A stretch of 23,498 nucleotides of DNA, from NCBI GenBank assembly GCA_051011595.1, contig JBPCTQ010000309.1:1-23498 (forward strand). The letters run 5' to 3'. Below the pieces are notes generated by a model. It had not been told where the DNA came from, did no database searches, and saw nothing but the letters and a program-made list of their open reading frames with translations. Below are positions 15,573 through 22,777 of the stretch, one piece after another. The stretch's first letter is position 1; every line of letters starts with the position of its first letter. Position numbers and translations under genes: made by a program. The stretch is from JAOUEE01 sp051011595. GTDB lineage: Bacteria; Actinomycetota; Acidimicrobiia; Acidimicrobiales; SHLQ01.

Positions 15573-16048
15573 GACGGGAACTGCTCCGCGAGACGTTTGG
15601 CCACCGGCGTCGGCACCATGGTGGTGACGTCACCACCGAAGCGGGCGACCTCACGGATGAAGCTGGAGGCCAGGAACGAGTACTTCGACGCCGACGGGAT
15701 GAACACGGTGTGCACCTCGGAGATCTGATGGTTCATCTGGGCCATCTGCAGCTCGTTCTCGAAGTCCGAGACCGCCCGCAGGCCCTTCACGATGAAGTCG
15801 CACTCGTGCTCTCGGGCGAGGTCGACGACCAGGCTCGAGAACATGGTGACGCTGACACCGGGGAGGTGAGCGAAACTCTCGGTGAGCATGTCCATCCGCT
15901 CGTCGAGCGAGAACAGCCCCGACCCCTTCTGGGGGTTGCGGACCGTGGCCACCACGACCTCGTCGAACAAGGTGGCCGCCGTCTCCACGATTTCGACGTG
16001 TCCGATGTGCACCGGATCGAACGATCCGGGATAGAGAACTCGAGTCAC
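15569..16048 (-). CDS. coaD: Phosphopantetheine adenylyltransferase
   Basis: Fourth step of coenzyme A synthesis: transfers AMP from ATP to 4'-phosphopantetheine. The length, 159 residues, is typical. The nucleotidyltransferase motif HIGH (14-17) follows YPGSFDPVH, and the segments VKGLRAVSDFENELQMAQMN and SSFIREVARFGGDV are characteristic. The GTG at 16048 overlaps the rsmD stop as GTGA and starts right at the first beta-strand. Downstream it overlaps the SepIVA-like gene in the same manner, so rsmD, coaD and that gene form a coupled unit. Confidence 0.96.
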   Translation of the reverse strand: MTRVLYPGSFDPVHIGHVEIVETAATLFDEVVVATVRNPQKGSGLFSLDERMDMLTESFAHLPGVSVTMFSSLVVDLAREHECDFIVKGLRAVSDFENELQMAQMNHQISEVHTVFIPSASKYSFLASSFIREVARFGGDVTTMVPTPVAKRLAEQFPS

Positions 16049-16596
16049 GAGTTGGCCTCCGCTTGTTCTCCTGGCCGCGTTCGCCGGCTGATGATGGTCA
16101 CCACGGTAGCGCCGTAGGACTTCTCGCGGTCGAGTCGCCACCCATCGACGCTCGGCAGCGCACGATCGGACTCGACCACGACCCGATCGGCGTCGACCGC
16201 CGCCAGCAGTTCCGGCCACTGGTCGAACTCGTAGGGCGGATCGAGAAAGGCCACATCGACCGGGTCGGGCCGCCGTTCGAGATGAGCCCAGGCGTCCCGG
16301 GCGATGACCTCGGCTCGATCGGTCCATCCCAGAGTTTGCAGGTTCTCGTCGATACAACGGCGCGCCTCGGCATCGGTGTCCACGAACACCACCGAGGCTG
16401 CACCACGCGACAGCGCTTCGAGCCCGAGCGCCCCGCTTCCGGCGAACAAGTCGAGCACGCGGGCCTCCTCCACACCGCCGAGGCTGTACAGGGCATTGAA
16501 CATGGCCTCCCGAACTCGATCCGAGGTGGGACGAACCGACCGTCCGTCGGGTGCGACCAAACGACGGCCGCGCCCCTCGCCGGCGATTATTCGCAT
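16045..16596 (-). CDS. rsmD: 16S rRNA guanine-N2 methyltransferase RsmD
   Basis: SAM-dependent methyltransferase for G966 (E. coli numbering) of 16S rRNA; 183 residues. The start MRIIAGEGRGRRL is the family N-terminus. The SAM-binding loop is DLFAGSGALGLEALSRGA (about 49-66) and the catalytic motif DPPY lies at 119-122. It begins five bases after the P450 stop and ends with a GTGA overlap into coaD. The rsmD-coaD pair is conserved in many bacteria. The open frame continues far upstream through the P450 gene, but that is a shadow. Confidence 0.95.
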   Translation of the reverse strand: MRIIAGEGRGRRLVAPDGRSVRPTSDRVREAMFNALYSLGGVEEARVLDLFAGSGALGLEALSRGAASVVFVDTDAEARRCIDENLQTLGWTDRAEVIARDAWAHLERRPDPVDVAFLDPPYEFDQWPELLAAVDADRVVVESDRALPSVDGWRLDREKSYGATVVTIISRRTRPGEQAEANS

Positions 16597-16601
16597 GCTC
16601 G

Positions 16602-17822
16602 TCAGTGAGCCGGCGCCGGGCCGACCGGTTCGATCGGTGTGAACACCACCGGCATCGCTTCGGGCCCGCTGATGAAGTTGGAGGCCCGATACGGAAGTGG
16701 GGTGTCGTCGGCCAGGGTGATGTCGGGCAGCCGCTCCATCAGTCGACGGAACATCCGGTTGAGCTCCAGACGGGCCAATGACGCACCCAGGCAGAAGTGG
16801 GTGCCGAAGCCGAACGCCAGGTGGTGGTTCGGGTCGCGTTCGATGTCGAAGCGGTACGGGTCGACGAAGTGGTCCTCGTCGCGGTTGGCCGACGGGTAGA
16901 ACATCATCACGTCCTGGCCGGCTCGTAGTGTCTGGCCGCCCAACTCGGTGTCTTCGACAACCGTGCGCGACATGTTCTTGATGGGTGTCACCCACCGCAA
17001 CATCTCCTCGACCGCCATCTCGATGCGACCCTCGGGGTCGGCGGCCAACCGGGCCCGCTCGTCGGGATGGGCCATGAGCGCCAGCATGCCGCCGGTGATG
17101 ACATGGCGGCTGGTCTCGTCGCCGCCGATGAGGATCAGCAGGTTCTCCTGCACGATGGATTCGTCGTCGAGCCCCTCGCCGTCGACCGAGGCGTGGCACA
17201 ACGCCGACACCAGATCGGAACCATCGGCTCGCGCCCGTCGGTCCTCGATGACAGCCATCTGGAACTCGCGGAACTCGATGCCGGCCATCATCGCCTTCTC
17301 CCGAGCAGCATCGTCGGTGGCGGTGGTGCCCCGGATCAGATCGTCGCTCCAGCGCAACAGATCGTCGTAGTGGGCCCGGGGGAATCCCAACATGTCGCCG
17401 ATGAGCAGCAACGGGAGCGGCGCGGCTATGTCCCACACGAAGTCGCACGAACCCTGCTCGCAGATCTTGTCGATGATGTGGTCGCAGACATCGTCGATCT
17501 CGGTGGTCTTGGCGCGAACTCGTTTCGGGGTGAACCCGGTGTTCACCAGCTTGCGGCGCTGGAGGTGGTCGGGATCGTCCATGGAGATCATCATCGGCAG
17601 CGGGTCGCCGTGCGGGCGGGGGGCCCGATAGCTGCTGAAGCGGGCGGGGTCCTTGGAGACGGCGAGGATGTCGTCGTAGCGGGTGATGCCCCACACCTCG
17701 AAGTGGTCGTCCCAGTACACCGGGGCGTTGGCTCGCATCCAGGCCCACGCCTCATGGGGTTCATCGGCGTACCACTGCCCGTCGAGCAGTCGGATGTCTT
17801 CACGAACCGGGTGGGTCGGCAT
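16602..17822 (-). CDS. Cytochrome P450, CYP142-like
   Basis: Soluble haem monooxygenase of 406 residues. The I-helix oxygen-binding motif is GGDETS (233-238), the K-helix ExxR is Glu273-Arg276, and the haem loop FGFGTHFCLG places the iron ligand at Cys344. Long stretches resemble mycobacterial CYP142, a cholest-4-en-3-one side-chain oxidase: MDDPDHLQRRKLVN (81-94), RWSDDL, LILIGGDETSRH and the C-terminal AMPVVFTP. A steroid or branched-lipid substrate is therefore likely but not shown. No ferredoxin or steroid-degradation gene adjoins it. The ATG at 17822 lies four bases after the preceding stop, and rsmD starts five bases after its own stop, so it appears to share a transcript with both. Confidence 0.9.
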   Translation of the reverse strand: MPTHPVREDIRLLDGQWYADEPHEAWAWMRANAPVYWDDHFEVWGITRYDDILAVSKDPARFSSYRAPRPHGDPLPMMISMDDPDHLQRRKLVNTGFTPKRVRAKTTEIDDVCDHIIDKICEQGSCDFVWDIAAPLPLLLIGDMLGFPRAHYDDLLRWSDDLIRGTTATDDAAREKAMMAGIEFREFQMAVIEDRRARADGSDLVSALCHASVDGEGLDDESIVQENLLILIGGDETSRHVITGGMLALMAHPDERARLAADPEGRIEMAVEEMLRWVTPIKNMSRTVVEDTELGGQTLRAGQDVMMFYPSANRDEDHFVDPYRFDIERDPNHHLAFGFGTHFCLGASLARLELNRMFRRLMERLPDITLADDTPLPYRASNFISGPEAMPVVFTPIEPVGPAPAH

Positions 17823-17826
17823 CGGA

Positions 17827-20253
17827 CTACTCCAGCACGGTGAAGGTGCCATCGTCGAACAGGGCAACAACCGTGAGGGGCTCGGACTCCAGCGACGGCG
17901 CCACATGGAGCGAGAAACCCACGTCGGCGGGCTCCTCCAGGCAGGGAATGTCGGGCCGGGAGAGACGATCGAATCGGGTGGGGACGAGGAATCCGTCGGC
18001 GAGCAACAACAGATCGACCGCCACCGGCTCGCCACCGGCACACGACGCGGCCCATCCGCTCAGCAGGGCCGGGTCGTTCTCACGATTGCCCGGCCGCACG
18101 TCGATCGCCCCCGCCGCCGGTGTGAGCGTTGACCATTCGCCACCGTCGGACGAGCGCACCCGGACAACCTCGCCATCCTCGAGGTCCAGCTCGTACGGGG
18201 ACTGATCGACCACCTCGATGGCCAGCAGCCCATCGTCGGTCACCAGCGCGGCGCCGATCTGGTTCCGGCCGTCGACCAACACCACCGGGTCGAGCATCAC
18301 GATCAGGCCGGTGCCATCGGCCCTGATCGGACCCGACCCGGCCAACACGTCGTCGACGAACACGGCCACGTGGTCACCCGGTTCGAGTCCCTCGACCGAC
18401 GCCTGGAACAGTGCGGGCACGAACGGCGAGTCGACATCGACGACCGCCAGCAGATCGAGACGATCGGGCGACAACACGGCCTCCACCCGCTCCGACGTGG
18501 GCCAGCCTTCGACGGGTTCGCCGGGCCGGCCGAGGAGCGGTCCCCACCCATACGATTCCGAAGGAGCTTGGCCCGCCGGCACGATGGTGCGGGATCGGGC
18601 CGCGGCTGCGAGCAGCTGGCTCTCACGGTCGAGCACCCACTGTTCGTGTCCCACCAGACGCCGCTCCATCGGCGGCCGCGGCCCGTCGGCGAGACTCACA
18701 CCGTCGACCGGTTCGACCAACTCGATGCCCATCACGTCGGCGACGGTGGGCACCAGGTCGATCGTCAGCGCGGGGGTGTCGATTTCTTCGCCCCGTTGCT
18801 GGCCGGGCTGCTTCACCAGCATCGGGATCCAGGCGATGTCACCCAGGGTCTCCTCGGTCGGAATGCGGCGAGGTGTCGAGGCGCGGTTCGAGACACCGTG
18901 GTCACTGACCAGCACGATCATCGACTCGTCGAAGCGGCCGCTCGCCTCCATGGCCTCCACCATGGCGCCGATGAGCCCGTCGACGTACTCGACCTGGAGT
19001 TGGTAGCGGAACTCGGCGACCTCGGCCGCAGCCGCGTCGTCGCTCCACACACCATCGGCCAACCCGTCGAGACGGTTGCCGTTGTAGCGCTGACCACTCG
19101 GCAGGTACACGTACGGCACGTGGGGAACGGCGAGGTGGGCGTAGTGCAGCTGGGGGTCGTCACCCGGTTCGGCCAACTGCTCGATGAACCGTTCGGCCCG
19201 CGCCGCCTGGTCGTCGGCCACCTCGTCCTGCACTCGAATGAAGCTGGGCTCAGAAGCGGTGGGTGGATCGGGCACCTCGACGTCGTCGCCGAAGCCGGCC
19301 CACTGCGTGCTGATGTCGGGCAACCATCGCGACGCCCACGAGGTGGGGAGCAGGGTGTGCAGGTACACCACCCGGGCATCGTCGTACATGTCGGCGGTGG
19401 ACCCGTCGGAGTCCGATGTGCAGGCCGCGGGTGGGCACAACCGGGTGACGATCTCGTCGACGACCATCTCGTGGCTGGGGGCCAGCAAGGTGAACAGGTT
19501 CTGCGGGAACTCACTGGCGACCGGCAGCTGCCCTTCGGCCGCGGTCACACCCGAGAGGATGCTGGGCACCGATCGGGCTGTCTCGGGCGAGACCGTGGTG
19601 GCGTCGGCGTAGAACGACGCCCGCTCGGCCAGCGCCGCCAGATTCGGCGCCTTCGACCCGTCGAGCCGCCCCTGCTCGTCGATGATCGACGCCAGCGAGA
19701 ACTCATCGAGGACAACGAACACGACGTCGTCGCTGCGCACCGCTCCCACCCCGGTGACGGTCACATCGCCGGAGAACACCAGGTCCGACACCGGGGACAT
19801 GAACAGGAACGACGCCACCAGCAACGGCGAGATCATGCCCATCACCCGCCAGAACGATGCCATCCAGGTGGTGCGCAGGAAGGCCAGCGCGACGAGTACC
19901 GCCATGACCGCGAACAGCCCGACGTAGATCACCGTGCGGGTCTGGAGCTCACCAGGAAGGGCCTGGAGGACGGCGACCGAGCCGAGCACACCGCCGACCA
20001 CAGCCAACGTGGCCCGGGCCACCGTCCGTCGCCACAGACCGAGGAGGCCGACCACCACGCAGATCCCGATCGGCGGCATCAGGTAGGCCACCAGCGACCA
20101 GCCCACGATCTGTCCGGCCGACGCCCGGTGGGCCACGAAGAACTCGGCGTTCGAACCCAGGATGTCGTACGCCGGCTGGGCGATGGCGAACGAGGTGAGG
20201 CCCAGCACTGCGGCGCCGTGGCCGAGCAGTGACCTGACGGGAGGAACGGTCAC
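17827..20253 (-). CDS. Five-TM alkaline-phosphatase-superfamily (sulfatase-like) protein
   Basis: Membrane protein of 808 residues with five predicted N-terminal membrane segments (about 10-32, 49-74, 81-100, 107-126, 138-160). An outward-facing sulfatase-like domain follows (about 175-525), then about 280 residues of unassigned, probably beta-rich sequence. Metal-site candidates are Asp183/Glu184 (VVLDEF), Asp451-His452 (SDHG) and His378 (PHVPYVYLPSG). The residue aligned with the formylglycine Cys of true sulfatases is Thr225 (SPETARSVPSILSG), as in phosphoglycerol and phosphoethanolamine transferases. A phospho-transferase or phosphodiesterase acting on envelope glycans or lipids is more likely than a sulfatase. 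The start is GTG at 20253, ten bases after a TAGCCT box. It heads the array leading to the P450 and rsmD. Confidence 0.8.
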   Translation of the reverse strand: MTVPPVRSLLGHGAAVLGLTSFAIAQPAYDILGSNAEFFVAHRASAGQIVGWSLVAYLMPPIGICVVVGLLGLWRRTVARATLAVVGGVLGSVAVLQALPGELQTRTVIYVGLFAVMAVLVALAFLRTTWMASFWRVMGMISPLLVASFLFMSPVSDLVFSGDVTVTGVGAVRSDDVVFVVLDEFSLASIIDEQGRLDGSKAPNLAALAERASFYADATTVSPETARSVPSILSGVTAAEGQLPVASEFPQNLFTLLAPSHEMVVDEIVTRLCPPAACTSDSDGSTADMYDDARVVYLHTLLPTSWASRWLPDISTQWAGFGDDVEVPDPPTASEPSFIRVQDEVADDQAARAERFIEQLAEPGDDPQLHYAHLAVPHVPYVYLPSGQRYNGNRLDGLADGVWSDDAAAAEVAEFRYQLQVEYVDGLIGAMVEAMEASGRFDESMIVLVSDHGVSNRASTPRRIPTEETLGDIAWIPMLVKQPGQQRGEEIDTPALTIDLVPTVADVMGIELVEPVDGVSLADGPRPPMERRLVGHEQWVLDRESQLLAAAARSRTIVPAGQAPSESYGWGPLLGRPGEPVEGWPTSERVEAVLSPDRLDLLAVVDVDSPFVPALFQASVEGLEPGDHVAVFVDDVLAGSGPIRADGTGLIVMLDPVVLVDGRNQIGAALVTDDGLLAIEVVDQSPYELDLEDGEVVRVRSSDGGEWSTLTPAAGAIDVRPGNRENDPALLSGWAASCAGGEPVAVDLLLLADGFLVPTRFDRLSRPDIPCLEEPADVGFSLHVAPSLESEPLTVVALFDDGTFTVLE

Positions 20254-20263
20254 GATGGAGGCG

Positions 20264-20269
20264 AGGCTA
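20264..20269 (-). promoter_or_regulatory. Candidate -10 box of the sulfatase-like gene
   Basis: TAGCCT on the minus strand ends ten bases before the GTG start. The divergent gap is only 42 bases, so any -35 would lie near or inside the pentapeptide gene opposite, and the two back-to-back promoters must overlap. Confidence 0.35.
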
Positions 20270-20281
20270 CTGGTGCTGTCC

Positions 20282-20287
20282 TAGGGT
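20282..20287 (+). promoter_or_regulatory. Candidate -10 box of the pentapeptide gene (leaderless)
   Basis: TAGGGT on the plus strand ends eight bases before the ATG at 20296, with no Shine-Dalgarno between. It matches the TANNNT pattern seen before ftsY, htrA, the regulator gene and smc. Confidence 0.4.
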
Positions 20288-20295
20288 GCCCGCTC

Positions 20296-20973
20296 ATGCC
20301 CTGGGTCGAGGTCGAGGAGCCATACTCCGCGCCGCCGCGTTTGGGGGTGGTCGCACCGTCTGCGCCGTGGTCGGGTGGGCTCGAACGCGACGGTGGGCGG
20401 TGCGAGGTGGTCGACCGGGCCATCGAGGCGGCCGAGTTCGGGCTGCTGGCCGGCGACGAGGTGTGGCTGGTCGATTCGACGGCCTCGGGGGTGGTGTTCG
20501 AACCCACCGACGATGCCACCCTCGACGTCGTGGCCAGCAGCTTCGACCGCTGCGACCTGAGTCGGGTGCGGCTCCGGTCGATCGAAACCACCCGATTTCG
20601 CGACTGCAAACTGGTGGGTGTCGACCTGGGGGGCGCCACGGTCGACGACGTCGTCTTCGAAGGCTGCACATTCGGTTATGCCAACCTGCGCGCCGCCCGG
20701 CTCCGTCGGGTGCAGTTCATCGACTGCCGCCTCGACGACACCGACGGGTACGAGATCGATCTCGAGGATGTCGACTTCGCGGGATCGACCCTACGCGGGC
20801 TCAATGTCGATCGGATGCGGGCTCGCCGGGTCGACCTCCGCGGAGCCCACGAACTGGGACTGGAGGGAGCTGGGCGTCTCGACGGCTGCCTGGTGTCCGA
20901 ACACCAGATCCCCCAACTGATGTACGCACTGGCCTTCTCGTCGGGTCTGGGCGTGGAGCAGGAGACCGAATGA
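20296..20973 (+). CDS. Pentapeptide-repeat protein
   Basis: Protein of 225 residues with a central pentapeptide-repeat region (about 80-190). It repeats the A(D/N)LXX-like pattern, with units such as SFDRCDLSRVRL, RFRDCKLVGVDL, VFEGCTFGYANL, QFIDCRLDD and DFAGSTLRGL, which predict a right-handed beta-helix. The N-terminal 75 residues lack recognisable motifs. The C-terminal part (QIPQLMYALAFSSGL) is a helix typical of actinobacterial members. It shows no membrane segment or signal peptide. Some pentapeptide proteins mimic DNA and bind gyrase, but most have unknown roles and I cannot assign one. Its stop overlaps the start of the zinc-ribbon gene (ATGA). Confidence 0.9.
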   Translation: MPWVEVEEPYSAPPRLGVVAPSAPWSGGLERDGGRCEVVDRAIEAAEFGLLAGDEVWLVDSTASGVVFEPTDDATLDVVASSFDRCDLSRVRLRSIETTRFRDCKLVGVDLGGATVDDVVFEGCTFGYANLRAARLRRVQFIDCRLDDTDGYEIDLEDVDFAGSTLRGLNVDRMRARRVDLRGAHELGLEGAGRLDGCLVSEHQIPQLMYALAFSSGLGVEQETE

Positions 20974-21143
20974 TCAATGTGCCCGAGACGATCGTGTGCG
21001 TCGATTGTGGCGGTGAGTGCCGGTTGTTGTCCTATGCCCCTGAAGAGGGATTCGAGCCGGGCGACATCGTGGCCTACCGGTGTCTGGACTGTCTCGATCG
21101 CTGGGACATCGAGGTGACCGAGGACGACATCACCGACCGGTGA
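20970..21143 (+). CDS. Small zinc-ribbon protein (57 residues)
   Basis: Small acidic protein with two CxxC knuckles, CVDC (about 10-13) and CLDC (about 39-42), that should bind one zinc. An acidic tail ends VTEDDITDR. The ATG at 20970 lies in an ATGA overlap with the pentapeptide gene, so the two are translationally coupled. A longer reading of this frame runs through the pentapeptide gene and is a shadow. The last 14 bases overlap the tail of the convergent enoyl-CoA hydratase gene. No enzyme motif is visible. A partner-binding or adaptor role to the pentapeptide protein is conceivable but unproven. Confidence 0.8.
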   Translation: MINVPETIVCVDCGGECRLLSYAPEEGFEPGDIVAYRCLDCLDRWDIEVTEDDITDR

Positions 21144-21915
21144 AACGGGCGTCGCGACGTTCCACGAAGGACCGAACGCCCTCCTGGTAATCGTCGGTGG
21201 TGGCCAGCTCGGCCTGGGTGTCGGCGAACGCCGCGCGGGCCGCGTCTTGGCCTTCGAGCAGGTAGCGGCGCGACGACGCCTTGGTGGCCTGCACGGCCAA
21301 CGGTGCTCCCTGGCAGATGATCTCGGCCAGCTCGATGGCCCGGTCGAGCTCGGTGCCGGCCGGCACGACCTCCTGGACCAGGCCGATGCGATGGGCCTCG
21401 GCCGCGTCGAACTCGTCGCTGGTGAGCAGGTGGTACATGGCGTTGCCCCAACCGCCCCGCTCGACGAACCGGATGGTTGCTCCCCCGGTGGCATGGATGC
21501 CTCGTTTGGGTTCGAGCTGGGAGAACCGGCAGTTGTCGGCCGCGACCACGATGTCGCCACCGAGCATCAACTCGATGCCGAACGTGAACGTGATGCCTTG
21601 TACGGCGGTGATGACCGGTTTGCGGCACGACCGGCCCAGCGCCATGGGATCGACACGGGAGGGCCTGCCGCCTTCGGTCGGGCCGGCGCCGACCTCCATC
21701 GCTGCCGTCCAGCGGGGCAGGTCGAGACCGGCCGTGAAGTGGTCGCCGTGACCGAACACCACACCGACCCAGAGGTCGGGCTCCTCGTCGAGTCGGGTGT
21801 AAGCCTCGACCAGTAGATCCATCATCTCCGGAGTGAGACCGTTGTACTTCTCGGGCCGGTCGAGCCCGATCAACAAGGTGTGGTCACGGACCTCGGTGCT
21901 CACCGAACCGGTCAT
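21130..21915 (-). CDS. Enoyl-CoA hydratase/isomerase (crotonase) family protein
   Basis: Crotonase-fold enzyme of 261 residues acting on acyl-CoA thioesters. The oxyanion-hole segment FTAGLDL (60-66) is present, and the two acidic residues of true hydratases, Glu115 (FGIELMLGGD) and Glu135 (SQLEPKRG), are both kept, so hydratase activity is possible; the substrate cannot be told. The ATG at 21915 gives an ATGA overlap with the GNAT gene; a GTG at 21936 is less likely. It is the last gene of the recG unit on this strand and meets the zinc-ribbon gene tail to tail with a 14-base overlap. Confidence 0.9.
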   Translation of the reverse strand: MTGSVSTEVRDHTLLIGLDRPEKYNGLTPEMMDLLVEAYTRLDEEPDLWVGVVFGHGDHFTAGLDLPRWTAAMEVGAGPTEGGRPSRVDPMALGRSCRKPVITAVQGITFTFGIELMLGGDIVVAADNCRFSQLEPKRGIHATGGATIRFVERGGWGNAMYHLLTSDEFDAAEAHRIGLVQEVVPAGTELDRAIELAEIICQGAPLAVQATKASSRRYLLEGQDAARAAFADTQAELATTDDYQEGVRSFVERRDARFTGR

Positions 21916-22526
21916 GATGACCTCGGCTCTCGCCACATGAAGGCCACCTCGGGTCCGCCCTCGTCGAGATGGACGGTCTCGAACACTTCGAATCCGTGCC
22001 GTGCGTACAGCGGCACATTCCGAGGGTTCGACGATTCGAGGTAGGCCGGGGTGGCCGTGGCGTCACATTCGGCCAACTGGTACGACAACAGGTCGCTGCC
22101 CTGGCCCTTGCCGCGGACATCGTCGTGGGACCCGAGCACGGCCAGGTACCAGTGGGGCTCGTGGGGATGGAGCTCGGCCATCGGTGCCAGCTTGGTGAGC
22201 TTGTCGATGGCCGTCTCGGGATCGAGCACATCGAGGAGATGTTGCGCGATCGGCGGCAAGTCCTCGGCGGCACTTTCGACCGGCACCGGTGGCGGCGCCG
22301 GTGCGTGCCAGATGGCCACGCTCGACAGGTCGGCGGCCGCGTCGACGTGGCCGCCGGGAGGCACCATGTCGATGAGGTGATGGAACCACCACGGCAACTC
22401 GGCGGACCGGACCTCGAGATCTTCGAAGATCCATGCATGAACGGGATCGTCGTAGAAGGCGTTGGACAAGGTGTCGAGCACCTGCTGACGATCAGTGAGC
22501 TCGGCCCGTCGGATGGAGGTCATCAT
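21912..22526 (-). CDS. GNAT-family N-acetyltransferase
   Basis: Acetyl-CoA-dependent acyltransferase fold, 204 residues. The N-terminal strand-helix IRRAELTDRQQVLDTLSNAF is typical. The acetyl-CoA pyrophosphate loop is RGKGQGS (138-144). The C-terminal part ESSNPRNVPLYARHGFEVFE is the usual motif B. The middle (about 75-125) is Pro- and Ala-rich. It begins at the first of two adjacent ATGs (22526), making an ATGA overlap with the small membrane-protein gene, and ends in another ATGA overlap with the crotonase gene. The acceptor is unknown. Confidence 0.9.
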   Translation of the reverse strand: MMTSIRRAELTDRQQVLDTLSNAFYDDPVHAWIFEDLEVRSAELPWWFHHLIDMVPPGGHVDAAADLSSVAIWHAPAPPPVPVESAAEDLPPIAQHLLDVLDPETAIDKLTKLAPMAELHPHEPHWYLAVLGSHDDVRGKGQGSDLLSYQLAECDATATPAYLESSNPRNVPLYARHGFEVFETVHLDEGGPEVAFMWREPRSS

Positions 22527-22777
22527 CGGGCAGCCTCCCGCCGCATCCATCGCCATTGCAACCCACGGCGCACCACGAACAACAGGTAGACCGCCCCGAC
22601 CGCCATCAGCGGTGCCCCCACCCACGGCGTCCACCACAAGGCCACACCCAGACCGATGCCGATGCCGAGCACCCCGAGGCCGGCGTCGGCGAGCAGCACG
22701 ACCCACCAGTTGGAGGCCAGCGCGGCTGTCGGGATGGGGCGACCGCGGGGATCGAGCGGCCGATCGTCGTCGCTCAT
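22523..22777 (-). CDS. Small two-TM membrane protein
   Basis: Protein of 84 residues that I do not recognise. A polar N-terminus with DPRGRPIP is followed by two hydrophobic segments (about 24-48 and 52-69), rich in Gly, Leu and Trp, and a basic tail (RRGLQWRWMRREAAR). The positive tail suggests both ends face the cytoplasm. The ATG at 22777 overlaps the recG stop (ATGA), and its stop overlaps the GNAT start in the same way, which supports it as a real gene. No function can be given. Confidence 0.8.
   Translation of the reverse strand: MSDDDRPLDPRGRPIPTAALASNWWVVLLADAGLGVLGIGIGLGVALWWTPWVGAPLMAVGAVYLLFVVRRGLQWRWMRREAAR

Noticed and set aside
16597..17748. Long reading of the rsmD frame through the P450 gene
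   Set aside because: The extra sequence is Arg/Pro/His-rich shadow of the P450 gene; rsmD starts at MRIIAGEGRGRRL.
18370..20232. 620-codon open frame antisense to the sulfatase-like gene
   Set aside because: His/Arg/Gly/Asp-rich shadow sequence without domains; the minus-strand gene has membrane segments and superfamily motifs.
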